A DNA stretch of 9,891 nt from Clostridiales bacterium (lineage in GTDB: Bacteria; Bacillota; Clostridia; Oscillospirales; Acutalibacteraceae): positions 1 through 9,891 of the forward strand of contig DYBQ01000090.1 in assembly GCA_019418545.1 (NCBI GenBank), written 5' to 3'. This document shows, one piece after another, positions 1-5,824 of this stretch (position 1 is its first letter; each line of letters begins with the position of its first letter). The position numbers and the translations under genes are program-made. The notes below the pieces were generated by a model. That model ran no database searches and was not told the origin of the DNA. It worked only from the letters and a program-made list of their open reading frames with translations.

Positions 1-1
1 A

Positions 2-94
2 TCTCCAGAGCAGGAGGTATTCCAAAAGGTACTCGACAAATTTTTTGACGGAAAGCGGGATGAGCGAACTTTGCAGCTGATACACCAAAACTAA
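2..94 (+). CDS. C-terminal end of an unidentified protein (partial, cut by window start)
   Basis: The frame beginning at base 2 is open from the window edge for 30 codons and stops at TAA 92-94. It reads as a charged, helix-like tail containing KVLDKFFDGKRDERTLQLI. The composition (alternating acidic, basic and aliphatic residues) looks like real protein, and the next gene on the same strand starts about 105 bases later. I do not recognise the family from so short a piece. No clear terminator separates it from the NADAR-macro gene, so the two could be co-transcribed. The other two forward frames are interrupted or lack protein character here. Confidence 0.5.
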   Translation, partial: SPEQEVFQKVLDKFFDGKRDERTLQLIHQN

Positions 95-199
95 TGGGCA
101 ATAATAAAAAATATACGAAAACTCCCATGAGACGGGACGAAAATAATTGGGAAAAATCTGGTACTGAGAAAGAGTTTCGGAAAAGAGAGGAGAAAAAGC

Positions 200-1213
200 A
201 TGAGATATTATGAGAGTGAGAGTCCCTGCATCGATTTGTTTCGGGAAAAATATGAGTTTTTGAGTAATTTCTATCCCATTAAGATGGAATTTGAGGGGAT
301 TTCCTACTATAATTCCGAAGCGGCTTATCAGGCCCAAAAATGCAGAGAGCCCAAAGAGCGGGAGAAGTTTTCAAAGCTGTATGGAGATGAAGCCAAAAGA
401 TTGGGCAGGACTGTGCAGGTTAGGGAGGATTGGGAGCAGGTACGGCTTGCCGTTATGGAAAGGGTGGTGGCAGCCAAATTCAATCAAAACCCCGTTCTGG
501 CCAAACGGCTTTTAGAAACGGGAGACAAGCCCCTAATGGAAGGAAATCTTCACGGCGACCTTTTTTGGGGAATAGACCGAAAGACCGGAGAAGGGGAAAA
601 CCATCTTGGGATTATTTTAATGGAGCTGCGGGAATTTTACCGGGTACAGGGCCTTCCCACCGGGCCCGGCAGCTACCCGGTGAACACATTCCTTTCTCAG
701 GACGGAATTCTGGTTACAGACGAGGATATTACCCAACTGGATGTGGAATGTATTGTAAATGCCGCCAACCGGACGCTGCTGGGCGGCGGAGGTGTTGACG
801 GTGCCATCCACCGGGAAGCAGGCCCAGGCCTGTTGGAGGAATGCCGCGGGCTGGGAGGCTGCAAACCGGGAAAAGCCAAAATCACCGGAGGACACCGGCT
901 GCGGGCAAGCCATATTATCCATACGGTGGGTCCTGTTTATGGAAAGGATGACAGTGGGCTTTTGGAAAAATGTTACCTTTCCTGTTTGGAGCTTGCCCGA
1001 AAACATGAAATTCATGAAATTGCTTTCCCGGCAATTTCTACAGGAAAATTTTGTTTTCCCAAGCGGCTGGCTTCCAAAATTGCGGTGGAAACGGTTCGGA
1101 AATGGTTGGCAGAGCAAAAGGGCTATGAAATGAAAATTATTTTTTCCTGTGTAGACCAGAAAATTTACGAATATATCTGTGAATATCTGAAGGAGGGAGA
1201 AGGGGGAAAGTAA
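200..1213 (+). CDS. NADAR-macrodomain fusion protein (predicted ADP-ribosyl hydrolase)
   Basis: This 337-residue cytosolic protein joins two ADP-ribose-handling domains. Residues ~12-149 form a NADAR (YbiA/DUF1768) domain, with FLSNFYP (20-26), SEAAYQAQK (39-47, holding the conserved acidic residue), W78, TGDKPLMEGN (107-116) and GDLFWG (119-124). After a short linker, residues ~165-332 form a MacroD-type macrodomain, with VNAAN (186-190), the glycine loop GGGGVDGAIH (195-204), HTVGP (241-245) and ISTGKFCFP (279-287). In the last motif a Cys replaces the usual second Gly of the phosphate loop. Known family roles: NADAR proteins remove ADP-ribose from guanine bases, and MacroD proteins hydrolyse O-acetyl-ADP-ribose and mono-ADP-ribosyl esters. 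The pairing suggests one polypeptide reversing two kinds of ADP-ribosylation, which is inference. The start ATG has AGAGGAG (186-192) at 7-nt spacing. No ADP-ribosyltransferase partner is seen in the window. Domain assignment is firm; substrate is unknown. Confidence 0.93.
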   Translation: MRYYESESPCIDLFREKYEFLSNFYPIKMEFEGISYYNSEAAYQAQKCREPKEREKFSKLYGDEAKRLGRTVQVREDWEQVRLAVMERVVAAKFNQNPVLAKRLLETGDKPLMEGNLHGDLFWGIDRKTGEGENHLGIILMELREFYRVQGLPTGPGSYPVNTFLSQDGILVTDEDITQLDVECIVNAANRTLLGGGGVDGAIHREAGPGLLEECRGLGGCKPGKAKITGGHRLRASHIIHTVGPVYGKDDSGLLEKCYLSCLELARKHEIHEIAFPAISTGKFCFPKRLASKIAVETVRKWLAEQKGYEMKIIFSCVDQKIYEYICEYLKEGEGGK

Positions 1214-1305
1214 TGGGTAAATGGCTTAGAAGACTATTGGGAATCCACAAGCCAAGACCCCATTACACCAGACAGCACAGGGGAAGAGAAGGCATTGCTG
1301 CATAG
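1213..1305 (+). CDS. Possible 30-aa basic small protein, coupled to the NADAR-macro gene
   Basis: An ATG at 1213 overlaps the TAA stop of the NADAR-macro gene by one base (TAATG) and opens a 30-codon frame ending at TAG 1303-1305. A purine-rich Shine-Dalgarno-like run (AAGGAGGG 1190-1197, then AAGGGGG 1200-1206, the latter at 6-nt spacing) precedes it. The peptide begins MGKWLRRLLGIHKPRP, is strongly basic, and could form a short amphipathic N-terminal helix. A weak terminator-like hairpin follows immediately. I recognise no family. It could equally be chance: the purine-rich stretch also encodes the GEGGK tail of the upstream protein. Conservation in relatives would decide. Confidence 0.35.
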   Translation: MGKWLRRLLGIHKPRPHYTRQHRGREGIAA

Positions 1306-1307
1306 AT

Positions 1308-1328
1308 AAAAAGGCAAAAGCTTTTTTT
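1308..1328 (+). terminator. Weak A/T-rich hairpin plus T7 tract
   Basis: AAAAAGGC (1308-1315) can pair with GCTTTTTT (1320-1327) around an AAAA loop, with one G-T wobble, and runs into a seven-T tract (1322-1328). It lies directly after the small ORF stop and could end the NADAR-macro transcript. The stem is mostly A-T, so efficiency is doubtful. Confidence 0.3.
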
Positions 1329-1336
1329 AGCAAAAC

Positions 1337-1377
1337 ACCCCCTGATACAGGAAAACAGAACACCTGTATCAGGGGGT
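1337..1377. terminator. Perfect 15-bp stem-loop between convergent genes
   Basis: ACCCCCTGATACAGG (1337-1351) and its exact reverse complement (1363-1377) flank an 11-nt loop. The position, between the converging NADAR-macro and UroD-like genes and 22 bases past the UroD stop, fits a terminator. On the minus strand the stem is followed by GTTTTGCT, a broken U tract. On the plus strand it is followed by ATTATC. It therefore best serves the minus-strand gene, or acts as a stabilising 3' hairpin. Confidence 0.6.
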
Positions 1378-1399
1378 ATTATCATGTCAAAAAACAGTA

Positions 1400-2413
1400 T
1401 TAGCGCAGCTGAGCCCAATGCTGATAAATGCGATAAACATTGTCAGGGTTAGCGCCCGGTCCAAATTCGCACTGTGCAATGCATCCGCCATCTTGCCACA
1501 GGGTGTTGTACACACTTTCAACAGCGCGGTCAATGTCCTCCTGAGAGCCGTGAGGAATCAGGTGCTGCCGGTCGATTTCGCCCCAGAAGGTAATTTTGCC
1601 CTTGAATTGTGCCAGATTTTCTACGCCCATGCAGAAAATCTGAGAGTTGATGGCATCCAGTCCCAAATCAATCAGCTTGGGGATAATGGAAAGAATATGT
1701 CCATCGGAATGCATAAAGATTTTCTTGCCATGCTTGTGGGCAATGTTGATATAATCGCGATACATGGGCATAAAATATTCTTCCCACAGGGCAGGGCTGA
1801 TGAGCAGGTTTTGCTGGGGGCCCCAGTCGTCCATCATATTCAGGCAGTCCACGTCGGTTTGTGCCCAGAGGGTCAGCTGCCGGCAATAGAAATCATGCAT
1901 TTTTTCCATGAATTCCAGCATTTTGCGGGGCGGGTCCATCAAGTCCATATAGAGATTTGCTGTACCGCGGATAAACTGCAGCTGCTCAAAGGGGCGGGGG
2001 CAGGCGCCGCAGCCCATAAATTTGTCGCTGTTTTTGCAGGACTCATTAACGGCATCGATATCGAAGGTAAGCCATTCTTCGGGGATATGGACTTTATCGG
2101 CATCCTCCCAGTCATCATCCACCACAATAGGATTTTTTACTTCACCAATAACTCCTTTGTGGATATTGGTAAACTGGCAGCCCCAAGCATCCGTATACAG
2201 GCCAACTTCATAGGGGTCGCCAGACTCAATGGAGGAGGGCACGGCCATGTTTACGACAGGACCACCAAAATCGGCAGGAAAATCCGATTTAATCTTTTCA
2301 AGTTCAGCCGGGAAATTTTGCTGTGCCCAGGGAAGTGTCCACAAATCGCGAGGAACACGGCCGTCGGTGTTGCGGAATTCCAGAGTTGCATGTACCAGTT
2401 CGCGGGAAGTCAT
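1400..2413 (-). CDS. UroD-superfamily protein, corrinoid methyltransferase-like
   Basis: This 337-residue cytosolic protein belongs to the uroporphyrinogen decarboxylase-like (URO-D, PF01208) superfamily, which includes both heme-pathway decarboxylases and zinc-dependent methyltransferases of the MtaA/MtbA kind. Features supporting the second group are KIFMHSDG (about 231-238), ITFWGEID (about 274-281), and a terminal Cys followed by FGPGANPDNV (317-326), which aligns with the Cys-containing end motif of methyltransferases. The usual His-x-Cys zinc pair reads His235-Ser-Asp237 here, so Asp may replace one Cys ligand. True UroD is unlikely because no heme genes are adjacent and the catalytic N-terminus of HemE is not seen. 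I chose ATG 2413 over the upstream in-frame ATG at 2434, because AAAGGA (2422-2427) lies 8 nt before it. It diverges from an AraC regulator that probably controls it. No corrinoid protein or reactivase is adjacent, and the substrate is unknown. Confidence 0.88.
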   Translation of the reverse strand: MTSRELVHATLEFRNTDGRVPRDLWTLPWAQQNFPAELEKIKSDFPADFGGPVVNMAVPSSIESGDPYEVGLYTDAWGCQFTNIHKGVIGEVKNPIVVDDDWEDADKVHIPEEWLTFDIDAVNESCKNSDKFMGCGACPRPFEQLQFIRGTANLYMDLMDPPRKMLEFMEKMHDFYCRQLTLWAQTDVDCLNMMDDWGPQQNLLISPALWEEYFMPMYRDYINIAHKHGKKIFMHSDGHILSIIPKLIDLGLDAINSQIFCMGVENLAQFKGKITFWGEIDRQHLIPHGSQEDIDRAVESVYNTLWQDGGCIAQCEFGPGANPDNVYRIYQHWAQLR

Positions 2414-2421
2414 CAAAACCA

Positions 2422-2427
2422 TCCTTT
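2422..2427 (-). promoter_or_regulatory. Ribosome binding site deciding the UroD-like start
   Basis: AAAGGA on the minus strand lies 8 nt upstream of the ATG at 2413. It sits inside the longer reading frame that begins at 2434, which has no comparable site before it. This favours the 337-residue product. Confidence 0.6.
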
Positions 2428-2457
2428 CAATCAAAACATTTTATTGTGCCGTACATC

Positions 2458-2486
2458 GTGACAATTACCTTGATTTGTAGTATACT
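2458..2486 (+). promoter_or_regulatory. SigA-type promoter of the AraC-family regulator
   Basis: GTGACA (2458-2463) and TATACT (2481-2486) are separated by 17 bp, and each matches the SigA consensus at 5 of 6 positions. Transcription would start near 2493, about 60 bases before the regulator ATG and just inside the direct repeats described below, so the gene may repress itself. Confidence 0.6.
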
Positions 2487-2489
2487 ACA
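2476..2489. promoter_or_regulatory. 14-bp perfect palindrome holding both divergent -10 boxes
   Basis: TGTAGTATACTACA is self-complementary. It contains TATACT on the plus strand (2481-2486) and TATACT on the minus strand (2479-2484). The minus-strand box could serve the UroD-like gene, but its -35 position (about 2502-2507, reading ATGCAA) is poor, as expected for an activator-dependent promoter. The two promoters would compete for polymerase. Confidence 0.5.
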
Positions 2490-2520
2490 TTCAAAATCGT
2501 ATTGCATTCAAAAAAGTATT
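2488..2520. promoter_or_regulatory. Tandem 16-bp direct repeats, candidate AraC-type operator
   Basis: CATTCAAAATCGTATT (2488-2503) and CATTCAAAAAAGTATT (2505-2520) agree at 14 of 16 positions and recur at 17-bp pitch. AraC-family proteins bind direct repeats through two helix-turn-helix units. For the minus-strand UroD-like promoter these repeats cover the -35 region, a class II activator position. For the plus-strand promoter they overlap the start site, a repressing position. Binding by the neighbouring regulator is inferred. Confidence 0.5.
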
Positions 2521-2538
2521 CGATACGAAATTGAACAT

Positions 2539-2544
2539 AAAGGA
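2539..2544 (+). promoter_or_regulatory. Ribosome binding site deciding the AraC-family start
   Basis: AAAGGA lies 7 nt before ATG 2552. The reading frame extends upstream to a TTG at 2531, but this site falls inside that extension, so ATG 2552 is preferred. Confidence 0.65.
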
Positions 2545-2551
2545 AAATAGC

Positions 2552-3427
2552 ATGATGGCAGAGCCAATTACAGAAGAATATTGGTGGGGAGAAAACCGGC
2601 AGGTACTCACCAAACAGGAACACGGGATTCCGGGCATCAGGATATTCGGCCACAGCCTGAACACCCGTGCGCTGCTTCCGCTTGAAACCCATGTCCACCC
2701 GGGATGCCTGGAGCTGGTGCTTTTGACAAAAGGAAACCAGACCTATACCATGGGCGGGAAAACCTACCCTCTGTCTGGCGGGAATGTATTTATCAGTCCA
2801 CCGGGAGCAGAACATAGCAGCGGTGGAGAACCGCAGAATATTTCGGAAATTTACTGGGTGCAGATAGAGCTGTCGGGCGCTGAGGATTTGCTTTGCCTGG
2901 GAAAAGAGGCAGGGGAAATGCTGCGCCTGCGATTGAGCGGGATGACGCAGCGGGTTATTTATTGTGAAGAAGGTTTGCGGCAGTTTTTTGTTGACAGCTT
3001 TTGGAATACGGCATCGAAGGATGCCTGCCGTCAGGAATATGGAAGGTGCCTGTTGGCAGCCTTTTTATATGGAGTAGTCTTGCAGGAAAAGGCAGGAACG
3101 ATTGCACTGTCCGATGAGATTGGGACAGCAGTCAGTTTTATCCGGCAAAACATACGGGAAAATATTGCGCTGGAAGAGCTGGCAGACTGTGCGGGGCTTT
3201 CGCTTTCCCGTTTTAAAGCCCGATTTAAAACGGAAACGGGAATGACTCCACGGGAGTATATCAATCAATTAAAAATAAAGGAAGCTAAAAAAATGCTTCG
3301 GCAGGGATATAATGTTACCCAGGTTGCGATGGAGCTTGGATTTTCCAGCAGCAATTATTTTGCCACTCTCTTTAAAAAGATAACCCTATATACCCCAACA
3401 GCCTATCAAAAAGAGCATATCTCATAA
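2552..3427 (+). CDS. AraC-family transcriptional regulator with cupin sensor domain
   Basis: A 291-residue cytosolic regulator. Residues ~35-100 form an AraC-type cupin ligand domain. It contains LETHVHPGCLEL (44-55, with His47, His49 and Glu54 in the usual metal/ligand-pocket positions) and ISPPGAEH (81-88). Residues ~190-288 form the double helix-turn-helix DNA-binding domain. The first HTH is around IALEELADCAGLSLSRFKARF (205-225) and the second around YNVTQVAMELGFSSSNYFATLFKK (253-276), followed by the TPTAY signature (281-285). Length and domain order are normal for sugar- or metabolite-responsive family members. It diverges from the UroD-like gene, which is its probable target, and it likely autoregulates through the 2488-2520 repeats. 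The ligand cannot be told from sequence. A strong terminator overlaps its stop codon. Confidence 0.93.
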   Translation: MMAEPITEEYWWGENRQVLTKQEHGIPGIRIFGHSLNTRALLPLETHVHPGCLELVLLTKGNQTYTMGGKTYPLSGGNVFISPPGAEHSSGGEPQNISEIYWVQIELSGAEDLLCLGKEAGEMLRLRLSGMTQRVIYCEEGLRQFFVDSFWNTASKDACRQEYGRCLLAAFLYGVVLQEKAGTIALSDEIGTAVSFIRQNIRENIALEELADCAGLSLSRFKARFKTETGMTPREYINQLKIKEAKKMLRQGYNVTQVAMELGFSSSNYFATLFKKITLYTPTAYQKEHIS

Positions 3428-3473
3428 AAAGCGGTTCCGTCATGGCTTTTGCCAGCAGACGGAACCGCTTTTT
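3426..3473. terminator. Strong bidirectional intrinsic terminator
   Basis: A perfect 16-bp stem pairs 3426-3441 (AAAAAGCGGTTCCGTC) with 3458-3473. The 16-nt loop can extend pairing through TGGC/GCCA (3443-3446 with 3451-3454). The GC core is flanked by A5 and T5, so it works on both strands. It ends the AraC gene on the plus strand, where the stop TAA overlaps the stem base, and the three-gene operon on the minus strand. Confidence 0.92.
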
Positions 3474-3509
3474 ATGATTTTTATGAAAGGTTATGTTTTA
3501 AAAGTCATT

Positions 3510-3535
3510 TTGATAGCTTTCATTGATAGCTTTCA
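3510..3535. repeat. Perfect 13-bp tandem duplication across a stop codon
   Basis: TTGATAGCTTTCA occurs at 3510-3522 and again at 3523-3535 with no spacer. On the minus strand the junction supplies the TGA stop (3520-3522) of the anchored-protein gene. With only one copy the frame would read ...ESYQNDF and stop at TAA three codons later, so the duplication looks recent and shortens the protein slightly. Confidence 0.9.
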
Positions 3536-4437
3536 ATCGGATAGGCTATCGAGCACCAGGAGTATCCAGTTTGGGTTGCGCCCAATTTGTCATCAAAAAA
3601 CTCTGTTTTTTGCATGGTCATAACACCAGTGAGCTTGGTGGTATTATAATCATAGCATTCCCATTGACCGGAGCCCATTGAATAAAAAGTATCCTGCGGC
3701 TGAACATTCAGTTTCCAATAAACCTGAAGAAAATTGTAATAGCTTTTCATCATGTCATCATAGTAAAAGTCCATGTCGGCTTCCGATGAAAAAGGGGCAT
3801 AGTCGGGATAATCTCCTTCAAAAGTTATTGTCAGATTCCAATAAAGAAATGTACCGGAAACCGCATCCATATCAACATGGCCACTGACAACCGCTCCTTC
3901 GCTTCCTAGTTTCGTTTCAAAATCCACTTGCCATACCACAAATCCGCGGGTGGATTCCTCCAGGGAAACAATCTGGAACATGGAAGAATCCGTAATGGCG
4001 TCATCAGGAAAATGAGTCAACAGAGAGGCGAGACGAGCAACATATAAGGTGGGTCGGGAGGAATCATCATGGTAAGGGTTATAAAAATCATATGGATATT
4101 CGCCTTCCATGTTAAACAAGCTGCTGATTTTGGAAAACTCCCATCCCATCACTTCGCCCAACCTTTCCTTCGGAAGTTCCTTTCCCGAAGGGATAAATGT
4201 TTTACTATAGCGGTAGGGCTCCTGCAAAGGGGAATCGCCATTTGTCATGGTGGTACAATATAACATCATCAATTTTTCCGGGATACTTACATCTTCAGTC
4301 TGGTTGTCAATAATCACATCTTCTGTTTCTTCCTGCCAGTTATCTCGCTGAAAATATAAATCGGGGGCAAACAGCATGACACACAAAATACTCATAGCCA
4401 AAAAGCCGCTGACAATGTATAAAAGCTTAGTTTTCAT
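3520..4437 (-). CDS. Membrane-anchored extracytoplasmic protein of unknown family, third gene of a two-component operon
   Basis: A 305-residue protein I do not recognise. Residues 1-4 are basic and ~5-25 are a hydrophobic segment (LLYIVSGFLAMSILCVMLFA). The remainder is soluble and rich in acidic and aromatic residues (for example EYPYDFYNPYHDD), so it is probably exported and anchored by its N-terminus. Cys19 sits in SILC, a poor lipobox, so a lipoprotein is possible but not favoured. ATG 4437 overlaps the end of the kinase gene by 11 nt, and AAAGGAGG (4447-4454) lies 9 nt upstream, so co-expression is near certain. Position suggests an accessory sensor or modulator of the kinase, or an output of the system. 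This is by analogy with YycH/YycI-type partners, to which I see no clear sequence likeness. Its stop codon lies in a 13-bp tandem duplication. Confidence 0.85.
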   Translation of the reverse strand: MKTKLLYIVSGFLAMSILCVMLFAPDLYFQRDNWQEETEDVIIDNQTEDVSIPEKLMMLYCTTMTNGDSPLQEPYRYSKTFIPSGKELPKERLGEVMGWEFSKISSLFNMEGEYPYDFYNPYHDDSSRPTLYVARLASLLTHFPDDAITDSSMFQIVSLEESTRGFVVWQVDFETKLGSEGAVVSGHVDMDAVSGTFLYWNLTITFEGDYPDYAPFSSEADMDFYYDDMMKSYYNFLQVYWKLNVQPQDTFYSMGSGQWECYDYNTTKLTGVMTMQKTEFFDDKLGATQTGYSWCSIAYPIESYQ

Positions 4438-5824
4438 TCACAGGTGCCTCCTTTACCAAAAAAGAAACACAGGTGCCCTCGCCTAAACGGCTTTTAATGG
4501 TTAGAGAACTGCCATGAATTTGCGCTATTTCCTGGCAAAGCGCCAATCCAAGGCCAGCGCCATTTTGTTTTCGGGCCCGGGATTTGTCCACCATATAAAA
4601 TGGCTCGGTAATTTTGGAGAGCTCTTCCTGTGGGATTCCCCGCCCCCAATCCTGAACGGAAAAACAAAATTCGCCGTCTGTTTTTCGGCAGCTTAAAAGA
4701 ATGATGCCCCCTTCTTTGGAAGCTTTGCAGGCGTTGTCAATCAGGTTGTATAGAAGTGTTTTTATCAAAGCGGGTTCAGCCAAAAAGCAGCCGTCATCAT
4801 TTTCGATTTTTAAGGTTACCTGATATTTCTGTAAAAGTGGGCGGAGGATATTTTCAACATCATGGAGGAATGCCACACACTCCGTGGGGAGCAAAGAAAA
4901 TTCGTTTTTGTGAAGGACAATCAAATCCAGCAAATGGAGAGACAGGGATTCCAGCCGCTTTCCCTCACTAAAAATATAGTTCGCTGCCATCAGCCGCTCC
5001 TGGGCATCCATATCATAGGAGCGCAGCATGTCGGCGTATCCGATAATGGAGGTTAACGGGGTTTTCAGCTCATGGGCAAAACTGGCCACAAAGTCCTCCC
5101 TTTGCCGGGCGGTTTCTTCCAAATCATGGATTTTCTCTTCCACCACGTCGGCCATAATATTAAAGTTACGGGTTAAAATGCCAATTTCGTCGCTGCCCTT
5201 GTTTATGGCCCGGGTGGAAAAGGAGCCGGAAGCAATTTTTTGGGTGATATTGGTCAAGCGTTTCAGGGGCAAAGTGAGGAAATGAGTAAGCACCAGCAAA
5301 ACCAGCGAACTAATACCGGTAACCGTTAACAAAATCCACTGGTACAGAGAGATATAGCGGTCGCGCATTTCATAGACGGAAGAGATATTCTTAACGCTTT
5401 CCAAATAATAATCGGCATCGGAAAGCACCGTATGGCTGACAATCTGAATATAGTGGATTCTGTTGTCATCTGTCACAATCCGAGAGACGCGTTCCCCCGG
5501 CTCTACCTTGCCCGCAAACTTCCCATCCGGGTCAAAGCGAACGCCCTTAACTGCGGTGGTAATGGAAAAATCGCTTCCCCGGGTGTCAGAAATATCATCC
5601 ATTAAAACAATAACGTCGTCCGGGTCAAAAGTCTCATAGCTGTCAAGAGACTGGATGGCGTTTTGGAAAGTAAAACATAAATACCGGTTTTCCTGCAGGG
5701 CCATTTTGCGCTCCTGCGCCAGTGATTGCTGAAAAAGGAAGGAAATCATCAAAGTGCCGCCAATTCCAAAAGCGAGGGTAACCAGCGTAATCGTGGAAAT
5801 AAAAACTTTCCAGGAAAATTTCAA
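4427..5824 (-). CDS. Sensor histidine kinase (HAMP-HisKA-HATPase)
   Basis: This 465-residue inner-membrane kinase has a transmembrane helix at ~9-31, an extracytoplasmic sensing region at ~32-160, a second helix at ~162-184, and a HAMP linker (~185-237) with PLKRL and DEIGILTRNFN. The dimerisation/phosphoacceptor domain carries FAHELKTPLTSIIGY (249-263, His251). The ATPase domain has the N box NLIDNACKAS (360-369), G1 DWGRGIP (392-398), F box EPFYMVD (407-413) and G2 GAGLGLAL (422-429), so all catalytic motifs are present. It should phosphorylate the response regulator encoded just upstream. The start is TTG 5824, overlapping the regulator's TGA stop by four bases (TTGA), with AAAGGGGG (5832-5839) 7 nt before it. 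The stimulus is unknown; the outer domain is PAS/Cache-sized but not recognised. Confidence 0.94.
   Translation of the reverse strand: MKFSWKVFISTITLVTLAFGIGGTLMISFLFQQSLAQERKMALQENRYLCFTFQNAIQSLDSYETFDPDDVIVLMDDISDTRGSDFSITTAVKGVRFDPDGKFAGKVEPGERVSRIVTDDNRIHYIQIVSHTVLSDADYYLESVKNISSVYEMRDRYISLYQWILLTVTGISSLVLLVLTHFLTLPLKRLTNITQKIASGSFSTRAINKGSDEIGILTRNFNIMADVVEEKIHDLEETARQREDFVASFAHELKTPLTSIIGYADMLRSYDMDAQERLMAANYIFSEGKRLESLSLHLLDLIVLHKNEFSLLPTECVAFLHDVENILRPLLQKYQVTLKIENDDGCFLAEPALIKTLLYNLIDNACKASKEGGIILLSCRKTDGEFCFSVQDWGRGIPQEELSKITEPFYMVDKSRARKQNGAGLGLALCQEIAQIHGSSLTIKSRLGEGTCVSFLVKEAPVNEN

Noticed and set aside
45..73. TTGACG at 45-50 as a promoter for the NADAR-macro gene
   Set aside because: No acceptable -10 hexamer lies 16-18 bp downstream; the bases fall inside the preceding coding end.
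1418..2461. Long open frame of 347 codons on the plus strand opposite the UroD-like gene
   Set aside because: It is the mirror of a well-supported minus-strand gene with clear family motifs, has no recognisable domain, and lacks a good ribosome site.
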